A stretch of 64,000 nucleotides of DNA, taken from Heligmosomoides polygyrus polygyrus. Taxonomy: Eukaryota; Nematoda; Chromadorea; Rhabditida; Heligmosomidae. Below the pieces are notes generated by a model. It saw only the letters and a program-made list of their open reading frames with translations. It ran no database searches and was not told where the DNA came from. The stretch lies in NCBI GenBank assembly GCA_947396885.1, contig OX377204.1, positions 25,365,706 through 25,429,705 of the forward strand, given 5' to 3'. Below are positions 53,561-64,000 of this stretch, piece after piece; within the stretch, counting starts at the first letter, position 1, and each line of letters opens with the position of its first letter. The translations under genes and the position numbers were made by a program.

Positions 53561-55598
53561 ATTCAAACAGTGGCAGCACTTTTTAGGATACCCAGTAGTA
53601 GTTACAGCATTTTTTTGAAAATTTTCGCTGTTGTTTCTGTGTCCATCCCGAGCTAGTAAGATGAAAACAACTCCAGGCCACCACCGCCAGTCCGTGCCCC
53701 ACGGTAGTCCCCGCCTCAATTACCGCCCCCGGCCTGAGGCGACAGTTTCCCGCACAGCCGATCGAAGGGCTTCTGGCCAAAATTTGAATTCAGTCTTGTT
53801 GTCTTGTACCACGGGACGGACACCCGCCGGCGTCCGTCAGTTGGCTTTGCCAGCGTAGCATCACTGGAACGCCGTTGATTCATCTGCTCCTGATTCCTAT
53901 GGCGTCGGACTGCAGCGACGGCCCAGTTATTCGTTTTCGCCCCTGTTGAGATAACGGATGGGAGCCACCGTCCACGCCAGCCATCGTTCTTGCCGTAGGT
54001 TGTGTGGACGAGGATCGTGCCTCATTTTTGCGTTATTTGCGCAGCGAATTGGGCGAGGACGGTTGCTCCCGCCCACTTTGTACTCTTTTTTTGCACCCAC
54101 GTTTACTGCTGGCAGTCACTTGGCTCAGATCCTTTTCTTTTTTGTTCAGACCAGTGTCATTTAGTCCTGCTGCCGATTTCGTTCTGTATCGTTCGTCGTT
54201 TCATTTGGTGCGCCCAGTAAATCTTTTGCTTAAAATCGGCTCCCGCTACTCGATCACATTGATTTCGCTGGTCGACGGCCAGGAGTAACTACTGCGCCCG
54301 CGGGTAGAAACCGTCATAAGCTTTCCTCTCCCCCTTGGACTGAGGTCTCCTTTTTTAATCTCCAAATATCGTCCAAAACAGAAATGAGTCCTCCTTTTTT
54401 GTTTTGGTCGATATTTGGAGGTAACTCCTGCACTATTAAATGTTGCTCCTCCAACAGCATGAAACTGTTCCATACGTGAGCACCATGAAAGGTGAGTCGT
54501 GCTTACAAATGCATGTCTTTGTGATGAAGGAAGGAGTCTGAAGGAACGCTTAAAAGCTCATTTACGTCGCTTCTATTTCTGGGTTTATTATTACTATCTA
54601 TTTCTTCGTGTAGCGTATAAATTCCTTTCGGGATGACATACGATTTCCACATTTTCCTCTTTTTGATTGCATCATTGGGTTTCTAGAATTTGGCCAGCTG
54701 TGCAAGCAATTTTTCCACTGCTTTCATCGAATTCGCAATATCGTCAGGGCGAATCTTTACATCCGTTTTGGTTGATTAGTCTGCAGCGTTATTCGCGTTC
54801 GAGGTGTCTATCTATCCGTCTTGTTTTTGCTTTTTGGTTAATGTTGTCGCTGTTGCCACATTCGTCCATATCCTAAATCTGGCGAGGGTGCATAAAATTC
54901 TGTTAGAAACTCAATACAGTAATCTTTCAAGCATATTTCATATTTCGAACATATAAACGGACTGCAAAGGGGGATGTGATGTATACAAAGAAACAGAGCA
55001 ATGAAGCATCAAAATTGAGTATAAAAAGAAGAAACGCACGAATTCGTAAGAGGACTAATAGCTATAAGAGGACTCAAAAATCTTGATAGGAGAACTCAAG
55101 ACAATCACAAAAAAGAGACCTTCAACGCATGTCTCTAGATCGTAGAAGGAAATGAGATTATGGACGATGATGCTCCTTGACGCAGCCAATTTCTTACTTG
55201 TGGTAGAAGTTTCAATGCAGGAGCCTAAAGACGTTGAGAGTCCAATAACTGTAACAGCTATAGAACAGCGCAGAGTTGCGGAGTCGGAGATTCGCTACAG
55301 TGTCGGCGTCGTTGGAGAACCGAGCGCATTTTTTGCTACTCGTGGCGGTTGTTTACAATTTTCGCTTAACTTCGAAAACCATGAGCGCGTTGGTGGAGGC
55401 ATGACGGCGGACAACCGCTTGAACGGTGCAAGTTTACCGTCTTCACACCATCTCCTACCTCGAAATGCATTGCGCCTATACTAATACACAAAAGTCCATC
55501 TTTTTTGTAAAGTTTTTGTGTTCCTTCGGCATATCCTTCATCTGTACTTGAAAATCTCATAAAACAGTCGAGCCAATATTGGTGTGGAATCTTTTTTC
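53561..55598. other. no recognisable gene
   Basis: 53.64-54.29 kb is GC-richer than its surroundings, and one frame (54004-54288) reads DEDRASFLRYLRSELGEDGC and onward without a known motif. The rest is AT-rich with no motif. Confidence 0.35.
54359..54423. repeat. 22-bp near-perfect hairpin
   Basis: ATCTCCAAATATCGTCCAAA and AC (54359-54380) pair with GTTTTGGTCGATATTTGGAG and GT (54402-54423), with two mismatches and a 21-nt loop. Confidence 0.7.
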
Positions 55599-55634
55599 GG
55601 CTTACGTTTTGGCGTATCCGCCTTCTTCAGACCC
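55599..55634 (-). ncRNA. hammerhead-like motif, copy D (core damaged)
   Basis: Minus strand: GGGT, CTGAAGA, GGCG-GATA-CGCC, AAAACGTA, AGCC, followed by GAAAAAAGATTCC. Stem II and CTGAAGA are kept, but GAAA has become AAAA and stem I has a mismatch. Confidence 0.5.
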
Positions 55635-55889
55635 TAGAAAAGGCAAAATGAGCACGGGAAGTTACTCGCCCAGAATCATATCAAGTTACAAGAGCTTCAA
55701 AGAAAAGGAGGCAAAAGGAGAGTGAAGCAGCCCGACCCACATTATGAAAACAGCCGGAAGGCGAAAGGCTGGTAAGTCACCCTCGCATGGAGAACGACTG
55801 GCTGAATGTGACTCCTTCAAGTAACATCCCTAGAGATCTAGTCCGTGGCGGTCTCCAGGGTTAATACCACAGAGCTCGCAGCAATGGAT

Positions 55890-56310
55890 CCTCCTTGCTT
55901 GAGGGACACGAAGAGCGTCATATCGTTTGTTCAGGGCTTTGACCAAGAAGTCCCACCAAGGCATTGGTGGGATACTGGTGTTCTACTGACATTGCGTGAC
56001 AGTTCTCGTGTAGCAGATGTCTGCGAAGCGCATCATATGGCCAGCCCACCTAATTTTCGACACCGTGGCCCACGCGACAGCGTCTCTGATCCTCGAACGT
56101 CGGCGACGCTCGGAATTCCGGAGGCCTTCTCCCACTTGCATGAGTCGTGCCACTCCGAGCATCGTCCTCTCGAATCCCGCTGCGCGACGCCGATCGCGTG
56201 TTCATCCTGCTTTCATATGGCCAGGTCTCTGAGGGGGACGCTAGTACAGGAAGTACAGTGTAGTCGAATAGCTCGGCACGGAACTGGACGTTCACCTTCA
56301 CAACTTCCTT
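55890..56310 (-). mobile_element. RTE-like LINE (family B) fragment
   Basis: Minus strand: NVQFRAELFDYTVLPVLASP, SETWPYESRMNTRSASRSGI, a block matching GVTRFTQVRDG--SS-LR-RSKIRDA, then the K-RWAGHM region in + strand complement GGCCAGCCCACCTAATTTTC, and the FVKALNE-like end. Shifted frames throughout. Confidence 0.65.
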
Positions 56311-57037
56311 GACGCTCTTAAAGGCTTAGCAAAATGTGACATAGGTGCTCAACGTTCTCGAAAACCTTCTAGCTCTTAGGCATTTTAGTGAGCTGAATTT
56401 GGTAGTTGTAAGCGAGTATTCTGTTATCTAATTCATGGTCCTACCACGTTCTCCTTCCTGTTGTTTATGCCCTGCGAAAGCAAATGAAAAGCAAATTTTT
56501 CTTACACGAGCAACTGAAGAAAATTGAGCACCATCACATTCGGACAAAATGCATTAAATGAGAGAAACAAGAACTAATCATCCGGATCTTCACGGTTTTC
56601 CTCCTTCTCGTTGAAAGCAACCTGCTTACAAAGAAGAATTGACGTCAATACTATCAAATTCTGGGGCTCGTCTAATAATGAGGCGGACTATTCTGACGGC
56701 GAGACTGCATAGGTAATCATACAGCTGAAATCTAATGAAACTTCGCAGGGCGTGGAAGTGTCCCTTAATGAGTGGCTCGTAGCTACGTCATGCCCACAGC
56801 CGATTCCACAGTTCGACAACCTGTGAAGTTGTTTTGTAAAGTGAAATTCTATCTATTTGTTTATTTCAAGCACCAGCACCCCGATGCGGGCAGTTGTCAG
56901 CACTGTGGAACCGTGCGGTATTACTTCTGAGCTATTTTTACTGTCGTTATGATCGACTCTCAAGAAAGCTCGACCTTGTAAACTTTTATTATTTATTTAC
57001 TTTTATTTAATGAACAGTGCTGGTAGATTCCTTTATT
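56311..57037. other. no recognisable gene
   Basis: Nothing supported. Confidence 0.35.
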
Positions 57038-57071
57038 GGCTATGGTTTCGACGTGATCTCCTTCTTTAGCC
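57038..57071 (-). ncRNA. hammerhead-like motif, copy E (core damaged)
   Basis: Minus strand: GGCT, AAAGAAGG-type core (CTGAAGA degraded to CTAAAGA across the junction), GAAACCAT, AGCC, then AATAAAGGAATC. Stem I and GAAA are kept; stem II is weak. Confidence 0.45.
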
Positions 57072-57640
57072 TGAAAAGGTCAAACCACTCAGATGTTTTC
57101 TAAATAGAGGTGAACCAAGAATAGGTGTTACGACTTATGGAGCCGTGATCCATAGAGAGGCAATCCAAGTAGCATTTCTTCCTGCAGCCCACTAAAATAT
57201 GTACAGATGGAAACGGTGTAGGAGCAGTTACAACCTCCTTCAAAATCTGAGTTTGGGATATGGCTTCAGCTTTACCGTTATATTTAGCTACTTCATCTTT
57301 CTGTTGAATTCGCGATTTCTGAAGCAAAACCAAAATGTGTAAAGGTGTCTCTGCGCTCGAAAACCAAAACTTCACGGAATCTCCAATTTGACTCGAAAAC
57401 CCTCTTCTTCAAGACAATCGATCATATGGTAGCCTAGAACAGCAGAAGCTTTAAGCTGTTCCCTATCGTTTTGACGTTGGACCCTGACATGGAGCGGTCG
57501 ACAAACCTTCGCAATATATTCCTCGCCACAGGACCGATATGACGTGGGGAAAACCACGGTGCAGTCGCATTTCTCAACCCCATGCCAGACCACACAATCA
57601 AGTGTCGATCATGTGGGCGATGACGATTTAACATTACTTC
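57038..57640 (-). mobile_element. second Penelope-like element relic: GIY-YIG end and 3' region
   Basis: Minus strand 57593-57372: CDCTVVFPTSYRSCGEEYIA and KVCRPLHVRVQRQND, the Cys-rich lead-in and GIY-YIG core with YIGET changed to YIAKV, then AVLGYHMIDCLEEEGFRVKL. It continues shifted (57375-57100) through KFWFSSAETPLHILVLLQKS. A hammerhead-like motif follows at 57071-57038, the same order as in the 6.7-9.4-kb element but with clearly different sequence, i.e. another Penelope lineage. Confidence 0.6.
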
Positions 57641-60600
57641 AAATTGGGTGGGGGATGTAACACTGTAACTGAGTTATCAAGCTCCGATCTCTGCAGACAC
57701 TTCGGAGATAAAATTGGTAATTTGCTCGGAGATGAGCGGCACTAAAAATGGAAATTTCGGGGACGGTTTAGCGCCGCTGCTCAGAATTCTTCTCGCCCTG
57801 AATTTACAAGACAGCATAGCCATTCTCAATGAGTGTGGTCCTGCCGCTGGTTTGCTCCTGGGATTTTTATGAAATCGGAAACGTTTCCGGCGCAGCCACG
57901 TACGATGACGTTTTCCTCATTAGAGACAGAGCACCCTGTTATTGTGAGAGGCCATGCAAAAATCCCTAACAACTGACGTCTTTGCACTACCCTACGATTC
58001 TGAAGAAGACCCACATGGTTTTGTAGGGTATCTAATTAAAACTGAATAGCTTTAAATTGAAAAGCTCTACAGGATCATACAGGAGTTGTAGAGAGCAGCT
58101 GCTGTAAATTCACAGACGTCCCTTATAAGAAACTACCGCTTGTCGGATTGCTTCTTGCTAATGTTAGGCCTGATAGCGAAGCGACGGACGCGAAACTAAT
58201 GTGTATTCATTAAGCACCTCGTTCTCAACCTCTTGCTCTTAAAAACACTAAAATGGATGGACATTAAATATTGCGCATTAATAGCAGGAAAAGAGCGGAG
58301 AACCATGAATTAGCGTAGGCGTAGTTGTTTCTGTACGATAAGGACCAGCTTCTTTCCTATTTTGTCGCTGCTGTTGGTTGTGTGTTGCTTTGACAGCGTA
58401 TGCATATGATAGTGCTAGCTTTTGCGTGCAACTTATCTTCAAATTAATGGAGTTCCTCATTTAGAGTTCTGTTTCTGTTGAAAGTGATCTCATATTACGC
58501 TACTTTCGAATTACTTTTTTCCTGCGACTTCTTTCACCTCCCGACACCTATTCCTTGGAACACCTAAGGCTTCATGCTTTAGCGGAAAACGTTCCTGAAC
58601 GAGTTTCTTTCCTGAAACATCGCAATTTCAAAGGTGGTGCTTCAATTAGGCTCTCGTCCGCCATTAAATGTGCTTAGATGCTGGGAGCTTAGAGCTTATG
58701 GGTATGTTGTCTGTTCGTCAAGCGGTGATTTGGACCACAGCGAAGTCAATTTTTATGAGGGGCATTCGGTAATGTCACGAGAATCAGTCAATCGATTGTG
58801 TCTTCTTTTGATGAACAACCAGTTATGATGAAGAGAGCGGCTCTTCATCACAGATTATTGTCATCGAAAGTCCGGCGACTGTCTCTGCAAAGAACTTTTT
58901 CAAATCCATTGCGACAGCGTAGAAGGCACTTCTGATATACACGCTCATTGCAATTTTCTTGGCCAAATGTGTTTGCAATCCTACACCAGTAAGAGCACTG
59001 AAGTTGAAGTACCTTTCCCGTTCGTTACCCCCTCCAAGAACTGGTATGGTTTCACGCTGAGAGATCTGCGATCGGTTTCCGACTGAAAGGTCAATCGGCC
59101 AACACGAGCAACAGTGCCAACGAGTGCCTTCCTCTGTAGAGGTCGCCGACGCCGCATTGTTTCTCTCGTGCTCATACTTTCGTGCTGAATCATCCAACGG
59201 TCATCTAATCCTAGCCGGGCGGTGGGCACAGTTTCCTATAAGCTGCGATCTCCTATGAACCTCAGCTTTAGAGCTGTCTGTTCTCTTCTATAGAACACCA
59301 AACAGGAAGCAGGTCGATCATTCTTATGCCAGCCCTAAGGCCAACGACGCTTCCATAGGCACCACGACTGTAAATTCACATCAGATTTGTGGTGGAAAAA
59401 TAAACAGCTGACATACACTTCCGATTTCTGCAATCCACTGTAGAAGAACAGCAAACCTACTGTGCGATCAAAAGTTTTATTTTTGTTTCTATTTATTTAT
59501 TACATCATTATTATCAAGTTTTTTTTTACAAGAGTTTACAAATTAGCTTAGATTTTTATGCTTTAGAGTGCTCTCAAGATACAAGAAGACACAATGACCT
59601 GAAAAAGTAGCTTGAAGAACTTCAATAACTAACAATGAGAAAGCCGAGAGAAAAACGTGTGATATCACTGAAAAGGCCGGTAATGAGCCTCGATTTGGTA
59701 ATAGAAATGTGTTTTCTGAGTGTTCAAGAACTTCAATGCAAGATGCTAGAACACAATAAGGAAATAAGACAGAACATGAAAACTATGTTTCTGTGCCTGC
59801 TATAGTTCGATCCACCAGAAACTAGGCACTCTAATCTAAAGTCACAGAAATTTGAGAATCCCAGAGAAGTTTTAAACTCAACGGTCATAATTCTCCCAAT
59901 ACTAGCCTCTTCGACTCACCATTACTTACCTAAGCTAGCTAATCCTTTCTGATTTTTCGTTGGATACTCCACATAAATTGAGTTTTAGATATTATAGAAT
60001 ACTTTTTACGGAATACTGAAGCGGAAACGCTTCCGAAAACTTTTTTTTGAATGTAGAGATTAGCGGGAAAAATCGGTATTAACCAACCGTGGTCGACACC
60101 CCCACGCATTCTATTATCACTGGATCCCGCGGAGGTCCATATAATGACTTCCAACAGCCACCAAATCAAGACTTTGCAGTTCCTTCGAAGGGATAGAGCA
60201 TTTTTTCTAAATCGCACTATCGGGGTGCATTTTCGAAATCATCCTGATCTTGAGTTCTTCTTTGTACACCATAGAGAATATTACCGAAAATGATAATATT
60301 GGCGATAATTCTGGTTTTATTGAGAGATTTCCGAACAGCGCTGGCGACAAGGTACCTAGAAGTGAAGCCATATAATATTACACCAGCACTAATACTAGGT
60401 ACTGATTCTGTTAATGAACCATTAACGCAATGGATCATTAAACAAATTCGCAAAAACTTTATCTCCCCATTTTCCAGAAGATCTCCTTCTGCGGCCTGCT
60501 GTTCCCGCATCCTTCCTCGCTTGCCAATACTCTGTTTTCAGTCAAAATACCCTAGAAGCAACATGAAAATTTCCATCCATGCAAACAAAGCCTGCCTACA

Positions 60601-60839
60601 GGATCTAACCCAAAGCGCGCAAGGAAAAGAAAAAGGGGTTTTGCATTGTTAGGTGGGGTGCGATTGAAAACCTGATCCTCTACGCACCATCTTAAATGAA
60701 TTGCGTACAAACTTACAGGTTCTTCACGAAGTAGCATCAAACATATAATATACAGTTCGCAGAGGGCGTTAGCATTTACGACGAAGCACGCTGAATACCA
60801 CGGCCTTCAAACCATTGAAGCTATGAAATGGTGTGGGTC
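57641..60839. other. 3.2 kb without a recognised gene
   Basis: Open frames occur on the minus strand at 58823-59229 (two overlapping frames) and 59939-60510 (two adjoining frames, partly hydrophobic), but no family motif or consistent splice structure could be established. They may be exons of an unrecognised gene or decayed repeats. Confidence 0.35.
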
Positions 60840-61040
60840 CTGCATCCTAAAGATGTTGGGTAGCGCAGAGATGCATCCATATCCTTCCTCTATATTGAAC
60901 TATGCGACTCACTGATACTCCTATGTTCTTCAGCATTTGAGTATTTGTCTGGGCCAAATACGCATTTAAATGACCTCCACGAATCTTGTGAATGTGGAAC
61001 GCGTGGCGCATTCCTACAAGAATTGATTAATCCCCCTATC
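60840..61040 (+). mobile_element. SINE family 1, copy 7 (diverged)
   Basis: Sense orientation: GGGCCAAATACGCATTTAAA, GACCTCCACGAATC, GGAACGCGTGGCGCATTCCT, ACAAGAATTGATTAATCCCC. The head is barely recognisable (GGGTAGCGCAGAGATGCATCC). Confidence 0.5.
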
Positions 61041-62320
61041 TGTCCATTATCATTACTCACTTCATCACTCATTTAACTTCACATAACGGGGTGTTTAGTA
61101 CTATATAAGAACAACATAACACTGCCGAATAGCCTGGAAGGGGTCGCTATATCAAAGCCAACACAACTGCATGAATTCTAACCAGAATCCTGTCCACGCG
61201 GTGCTCGTCTCCTTGCTGAGTTGTCGCCGCCCACTTCTTCTCAGTTCAAAAACGCCTGGCGACGCGACTCCGCCCTCTCACCCCTACCCCCCATCGTCCG
61301 GAGAGCGTCCCGCCTCATTCATGTGCTACTGACGATCAAACGATACGAAAACCCGTCGATCAGAAATCCTTCGACTCATCGCTGTTTGAAACAGAACGAG
61401 CTCTTTCTTTTCTGATTGGTCTAAGTCACCAAGCACATTTTTCTGTGAATCCTTTTCTGTTATGTTAACAGAAGCCTTGCTCTTAGACAACATGAATGCC
61501 TTTTCTTTGGAAGCGAGTGTTTTTCGATGAGAAATTCTTTCGTTCTTCATTCGCACACCTTTTAGTTTAATAAGATCTTCAGACTGATGCAGCTTGTGTT
61601 GTACTTCAACAGGATCAAAAGTTCAGCAACGCTGCCTCTTAGACACGGACACGTGAGGAAATCCATCATAGCTAAGATTTTTTTAAGAATCTGAATCCTC
61701 TTGTTTAAGGATGACTTCTTTAAGATATGAATCTGAGACCTGTCAGAATGTTTTGTTCTAGCACCGATGGAACTTCACAGTCACTGTTGTCGATTTACAT
61801 CGTATAAACCAACCTCGATGATTTACTGAATAGTTCTCCATCCATCTTGTCGGCGTTCTGAAGCACCAGCACTGACCTGCGACATCAGATATGGAACGGT
61901 GTATACTCCGTCAACTACAATTGAATACACAACTAGTTCGCATAACAGTCCTTTTTATTCACAATCCATAGCTATATGCAACCCATGCAACTACAACAGG
62001 AGCTTCCCGTCTGTATTTTTCTACTCATGGTTATCCTTCATTGAAATGACAATGAGTTTGTTTCCCATTATTTCTTCTGGCTACTACTTTTTCTGTTCTG
62101 ACCTGGTTGCTAGTCTCTTGGACTGCTTATAATACACAAATATTGAACTCAAATGTGATATCTGAATATGTGATATCTTTCTGAATGTTCCATACTACGT
62201 TACTGAAGGTATAGCTCCTGTAGATCAATCCGTGCTCTTCAAAGTATTTGACTAAATAATTTATGATTAATTAATTTAATTTCCACGTTGTTTTATATTT
62301 CTGCTCTTGAAGTGCTTATT
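61041..62320. other. no recognisable gene
   Basis: Nothing supported; a basic open frame at 61326-61556 (minus) has no motif. Confidence 0.35.
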
Positions 62321-62325
62321 GAAGT

Positions 62326-63300
62326 ATGTCGAAGGAGCGATTCCGGACGATATCTTATATTAACTTCAACCTGGGACAACCGGCAGCCGATGCAGCTGGT
62401 CAAGTCAATCAACTGTGGGGGCCCAATAGTGCTGGAGAAAGCACTTTGCCCCAGTGGTTCAGTAAATTTCGGACGGGAGATTGCAGCTTCGAAGATGACC
62501 CCCGTAGCGGTCGACCTAGAGCAATCCAGTACGACGAGGGAAAGAGCTAGACGTTAGTAAAACTGCTGCTAAGGATGCTTTGAAACGCCTTGTGAAGGTG
62601 GGAAAGCTCGAAAAGTGGGTGCCCCACGACTTGAGTGAGCGGCGAAAATTGTCACTCTACGATATTTGTTCTTTTCTATTTGACGCACCAAAACCGACCC
62701 GTTTCTGGATGGAGTCATCACTTATGATGAACAGTGGATTCTATGTGATAACAGGAAATGTTCCGGACAGTGGTTGGACGCCGGCGAACCCCTTAGGCAT
62801 TTCCAAAGAGCATTTCCAAAAAAAGGTAATGGTCACTGTGTGGTGGTCGGCGGCTAGTGTGATCCATTACAGCTTTTTGGCACCAGGCCGAATGATCACA
62901 GCGGAATCCTACTGTAAGGAAATCGACGAAATGCACCGAAAGTTGCGTCAACTTCAGCCAGAAGGCACTGGTTAACAGAAGGGGCCCGATTCTTTTGCAC
63001 GATAACGCCCCGCCCGCACGTTTCACAAATCGCTATTCGAAAAATGAATGAATGAAGGGTTGAAGTTCTGCCTCATTCGCCATATTCTGCAGACCTCCCA
63101 CCAACCGACTACCACTTTTTCAAATACTTCCAGAACCTTCTCGCTGGTAAAACCTTCGCCAATCAGAACCAAGCCAAAGCAGATTTCGTGGATTTTGTCG
63201 AATCTCGACCACCTGATTTTTTCGCTGAGGTGGCCCGTTGGCAAAAGTGTGCTGAACGGTGCGTATTTCGACTAAATCCGATAAGATTTGAGAAAGTTAT
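62326..63300 (+). pseudogene. mariner transposase 4, frameshifted; terminal repeats not found
   Basis: ATG at 62326. SYINFNLGQPAADAAGQVNQ, STLPQWFSKFRTGDCSFEDD and PRSGRPRAIQYDEG form the helix-turn-helix half; after a deletion, KRLVKVGKLEKWVPHDLSER (linker), then in a shifted frame GVITYDEQWILCDNRKCSGQ (first Asp), KKVMVTVWWSAASVIHYSFL, ILLHDNAPPARF (second Asp, with HDNARPH damaged by a shift), and PPT(D)YHFFKYFQNLLAGKT (third Asp) with RPPDFFAEVARWQKCAERC near the end. A distinct mariner lineage from element 3. TA-flanked inverted ends could not be identified, so it is older. Confidence 0.75.
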
Positions 63301-64000
63301 GGCGGTTCAAAGTGAAGTTCTCAAAACGCTGAGAACTTTCCGGGCAAATTAATAGATTCTTCTTGCTTAAGAATTGCGATTGCTTATGCTAAAGTAGCTT
63401 AGAAATTTGAGTGCCGAGATGGCTGAAAGCTTTTATCCTACTTCATACAGCACATAGACTCTTTACGCTCTGAGGATACGTTATGAAGAGGAAATTCCAG
63501 CGCATTGCCACCAATCTGTCTAACAGGTTCGGAGTTTAAGCAGCGGATAGTGGTGATCTCTAAAAGATCCGATATCCGTTGCCTCCTAACTGCACTGCAA
63601 CTCAATGGTGATGAAATCAGGATTGACGCCAATTTTCGTGTAGATGCTGGAGTTCCACTGAAGTGTGACAAATGAGGAGCTCTTTCTATTGACCCAACAA
63701 TTTTCGCAGAGCAGGACAATCATTCTCTTCTTACTAGGTTCGTATCTGGCTAATTCTGAATAATGAACACATCGGCATAAGCGTTGGATAATTATGCTAG
63801 GCTTAGCACTAGATCAAAGATGTTTACCAACTCAAGCTAATTATCTACATGGACATCTCCCTAACGAATGCACACAGCTTTTGTTCTCATCTTACATACT
63901 CAGGTTTCTTGATTGCTACTACTGTATCGTTACTGGCGGTATGCTACGCTTTATGACTTTAGCTTCAACCTAAACATCAATTCTAGTAAATCTAAAATTT
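63301..64000. other. no recognisable gene
   Basis: AT-rich window end; nothing supported. Confidence 0.35.

Noticed and set aside
58823..59229. Two overlapping minus-strand frames as exons
   Set aside because: They overlap in different frames and neither has a recognisable domain.
59939..60510. Adjoining minus-strand frames as a membrane protein gene
   Set aside because: Hydrophobic but no family motif, no consistent splice joins, stop between them; reported only as unassigned.

Overview
The window looks like repeat-rich nuclear DNA of a clade V (strongylid, hookworm-like) parasitic nematode. The evidence is one spliced gene for an ASP-type CAP-domain secreted protein with short introns (57-101 nt, plus one longer one), several mariner/maT-type transposons, RTE-like and CR1-like LINEs, Penelope-like elements and tRNA-derived SINEs. 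No bacterial-type operons, RBS or CRISPR are present. Species and family names are inference; family calls come from reading protein motifs, not from database searches.

Layout. 1-1.35 kb: decayed RTE-like LINE (minus). 1.82-2.72 kb: short mariner. 4.1-4.4 kb: SINE. 6.0-6.3 kb: 253-bp insertion with perfect 14-bp target duplications carrying a hammerhead-like RNA motif. 6.66-11.13 kb: hAT-type element (8-bp duplication) holding a Penelope-like retroelement at 6.72-9.38 kb with 667-bp inverted arms. 11.1-12.9 kb: a perfect 22-bp hairpin, tRNA-like SINE pieces and decayed satellite. 12.96-16.40 kb: an RTE-like LINE with 14-bp duplications, itself hit by a Mutator-like element with 9-bp duplications. 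16.7-18.5 kb: the CAP/ASP gene, the only convincing host gene, in eight proposed exons. 19-27 kb: LINE fragments, a second hAT-like element, SINE pair, an 8-bp-TSD MITE inside a LINE, and a maT-like transposon. 27.9-29.8 kb: three tandem arrays (41-bp, 108-bp, TTCGAA-rich). 30.3-31.9 kb: element with ~500-bp inverted arms. 34-38.4 kb: TTCGAA array, palindrome with a hammerhead-like core, and two mariners (one with heat-shock-element-like promoter sequence). 39.4-42.1 kb: LINE split by a 2.35-kb insertion. 44.4-45.4 kb: 1-kb palindromic mariner-type foldback. 45-53.6 kb: CR1-like and RTE-like LINE pieces and SINEs. 53.6-64 kb: mostly unassigned, with a LINE piece, a second Penelope relic with its hammerhead-like motif, a SINE and a mariner relic.

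How it fits together. The autonomous-type elements seen here are all broken: catalytic residues lost (YADD to YADG or YAND in two LINEs, third Asp to Asn in a mariner), frameshifts, or internal deletions. Clean target duplications nevertheless date several nested insertions relative to each other. The most interesting signal is a recurring small hammerhead-ribozyme-like motif (six copies) that tracks with Penelope-type sequence: it lies 3' of the GIY-YIG domain in two independent elements and also sits alone in a short TSD-bounded retro-insertion and at the centre of a palindrome.
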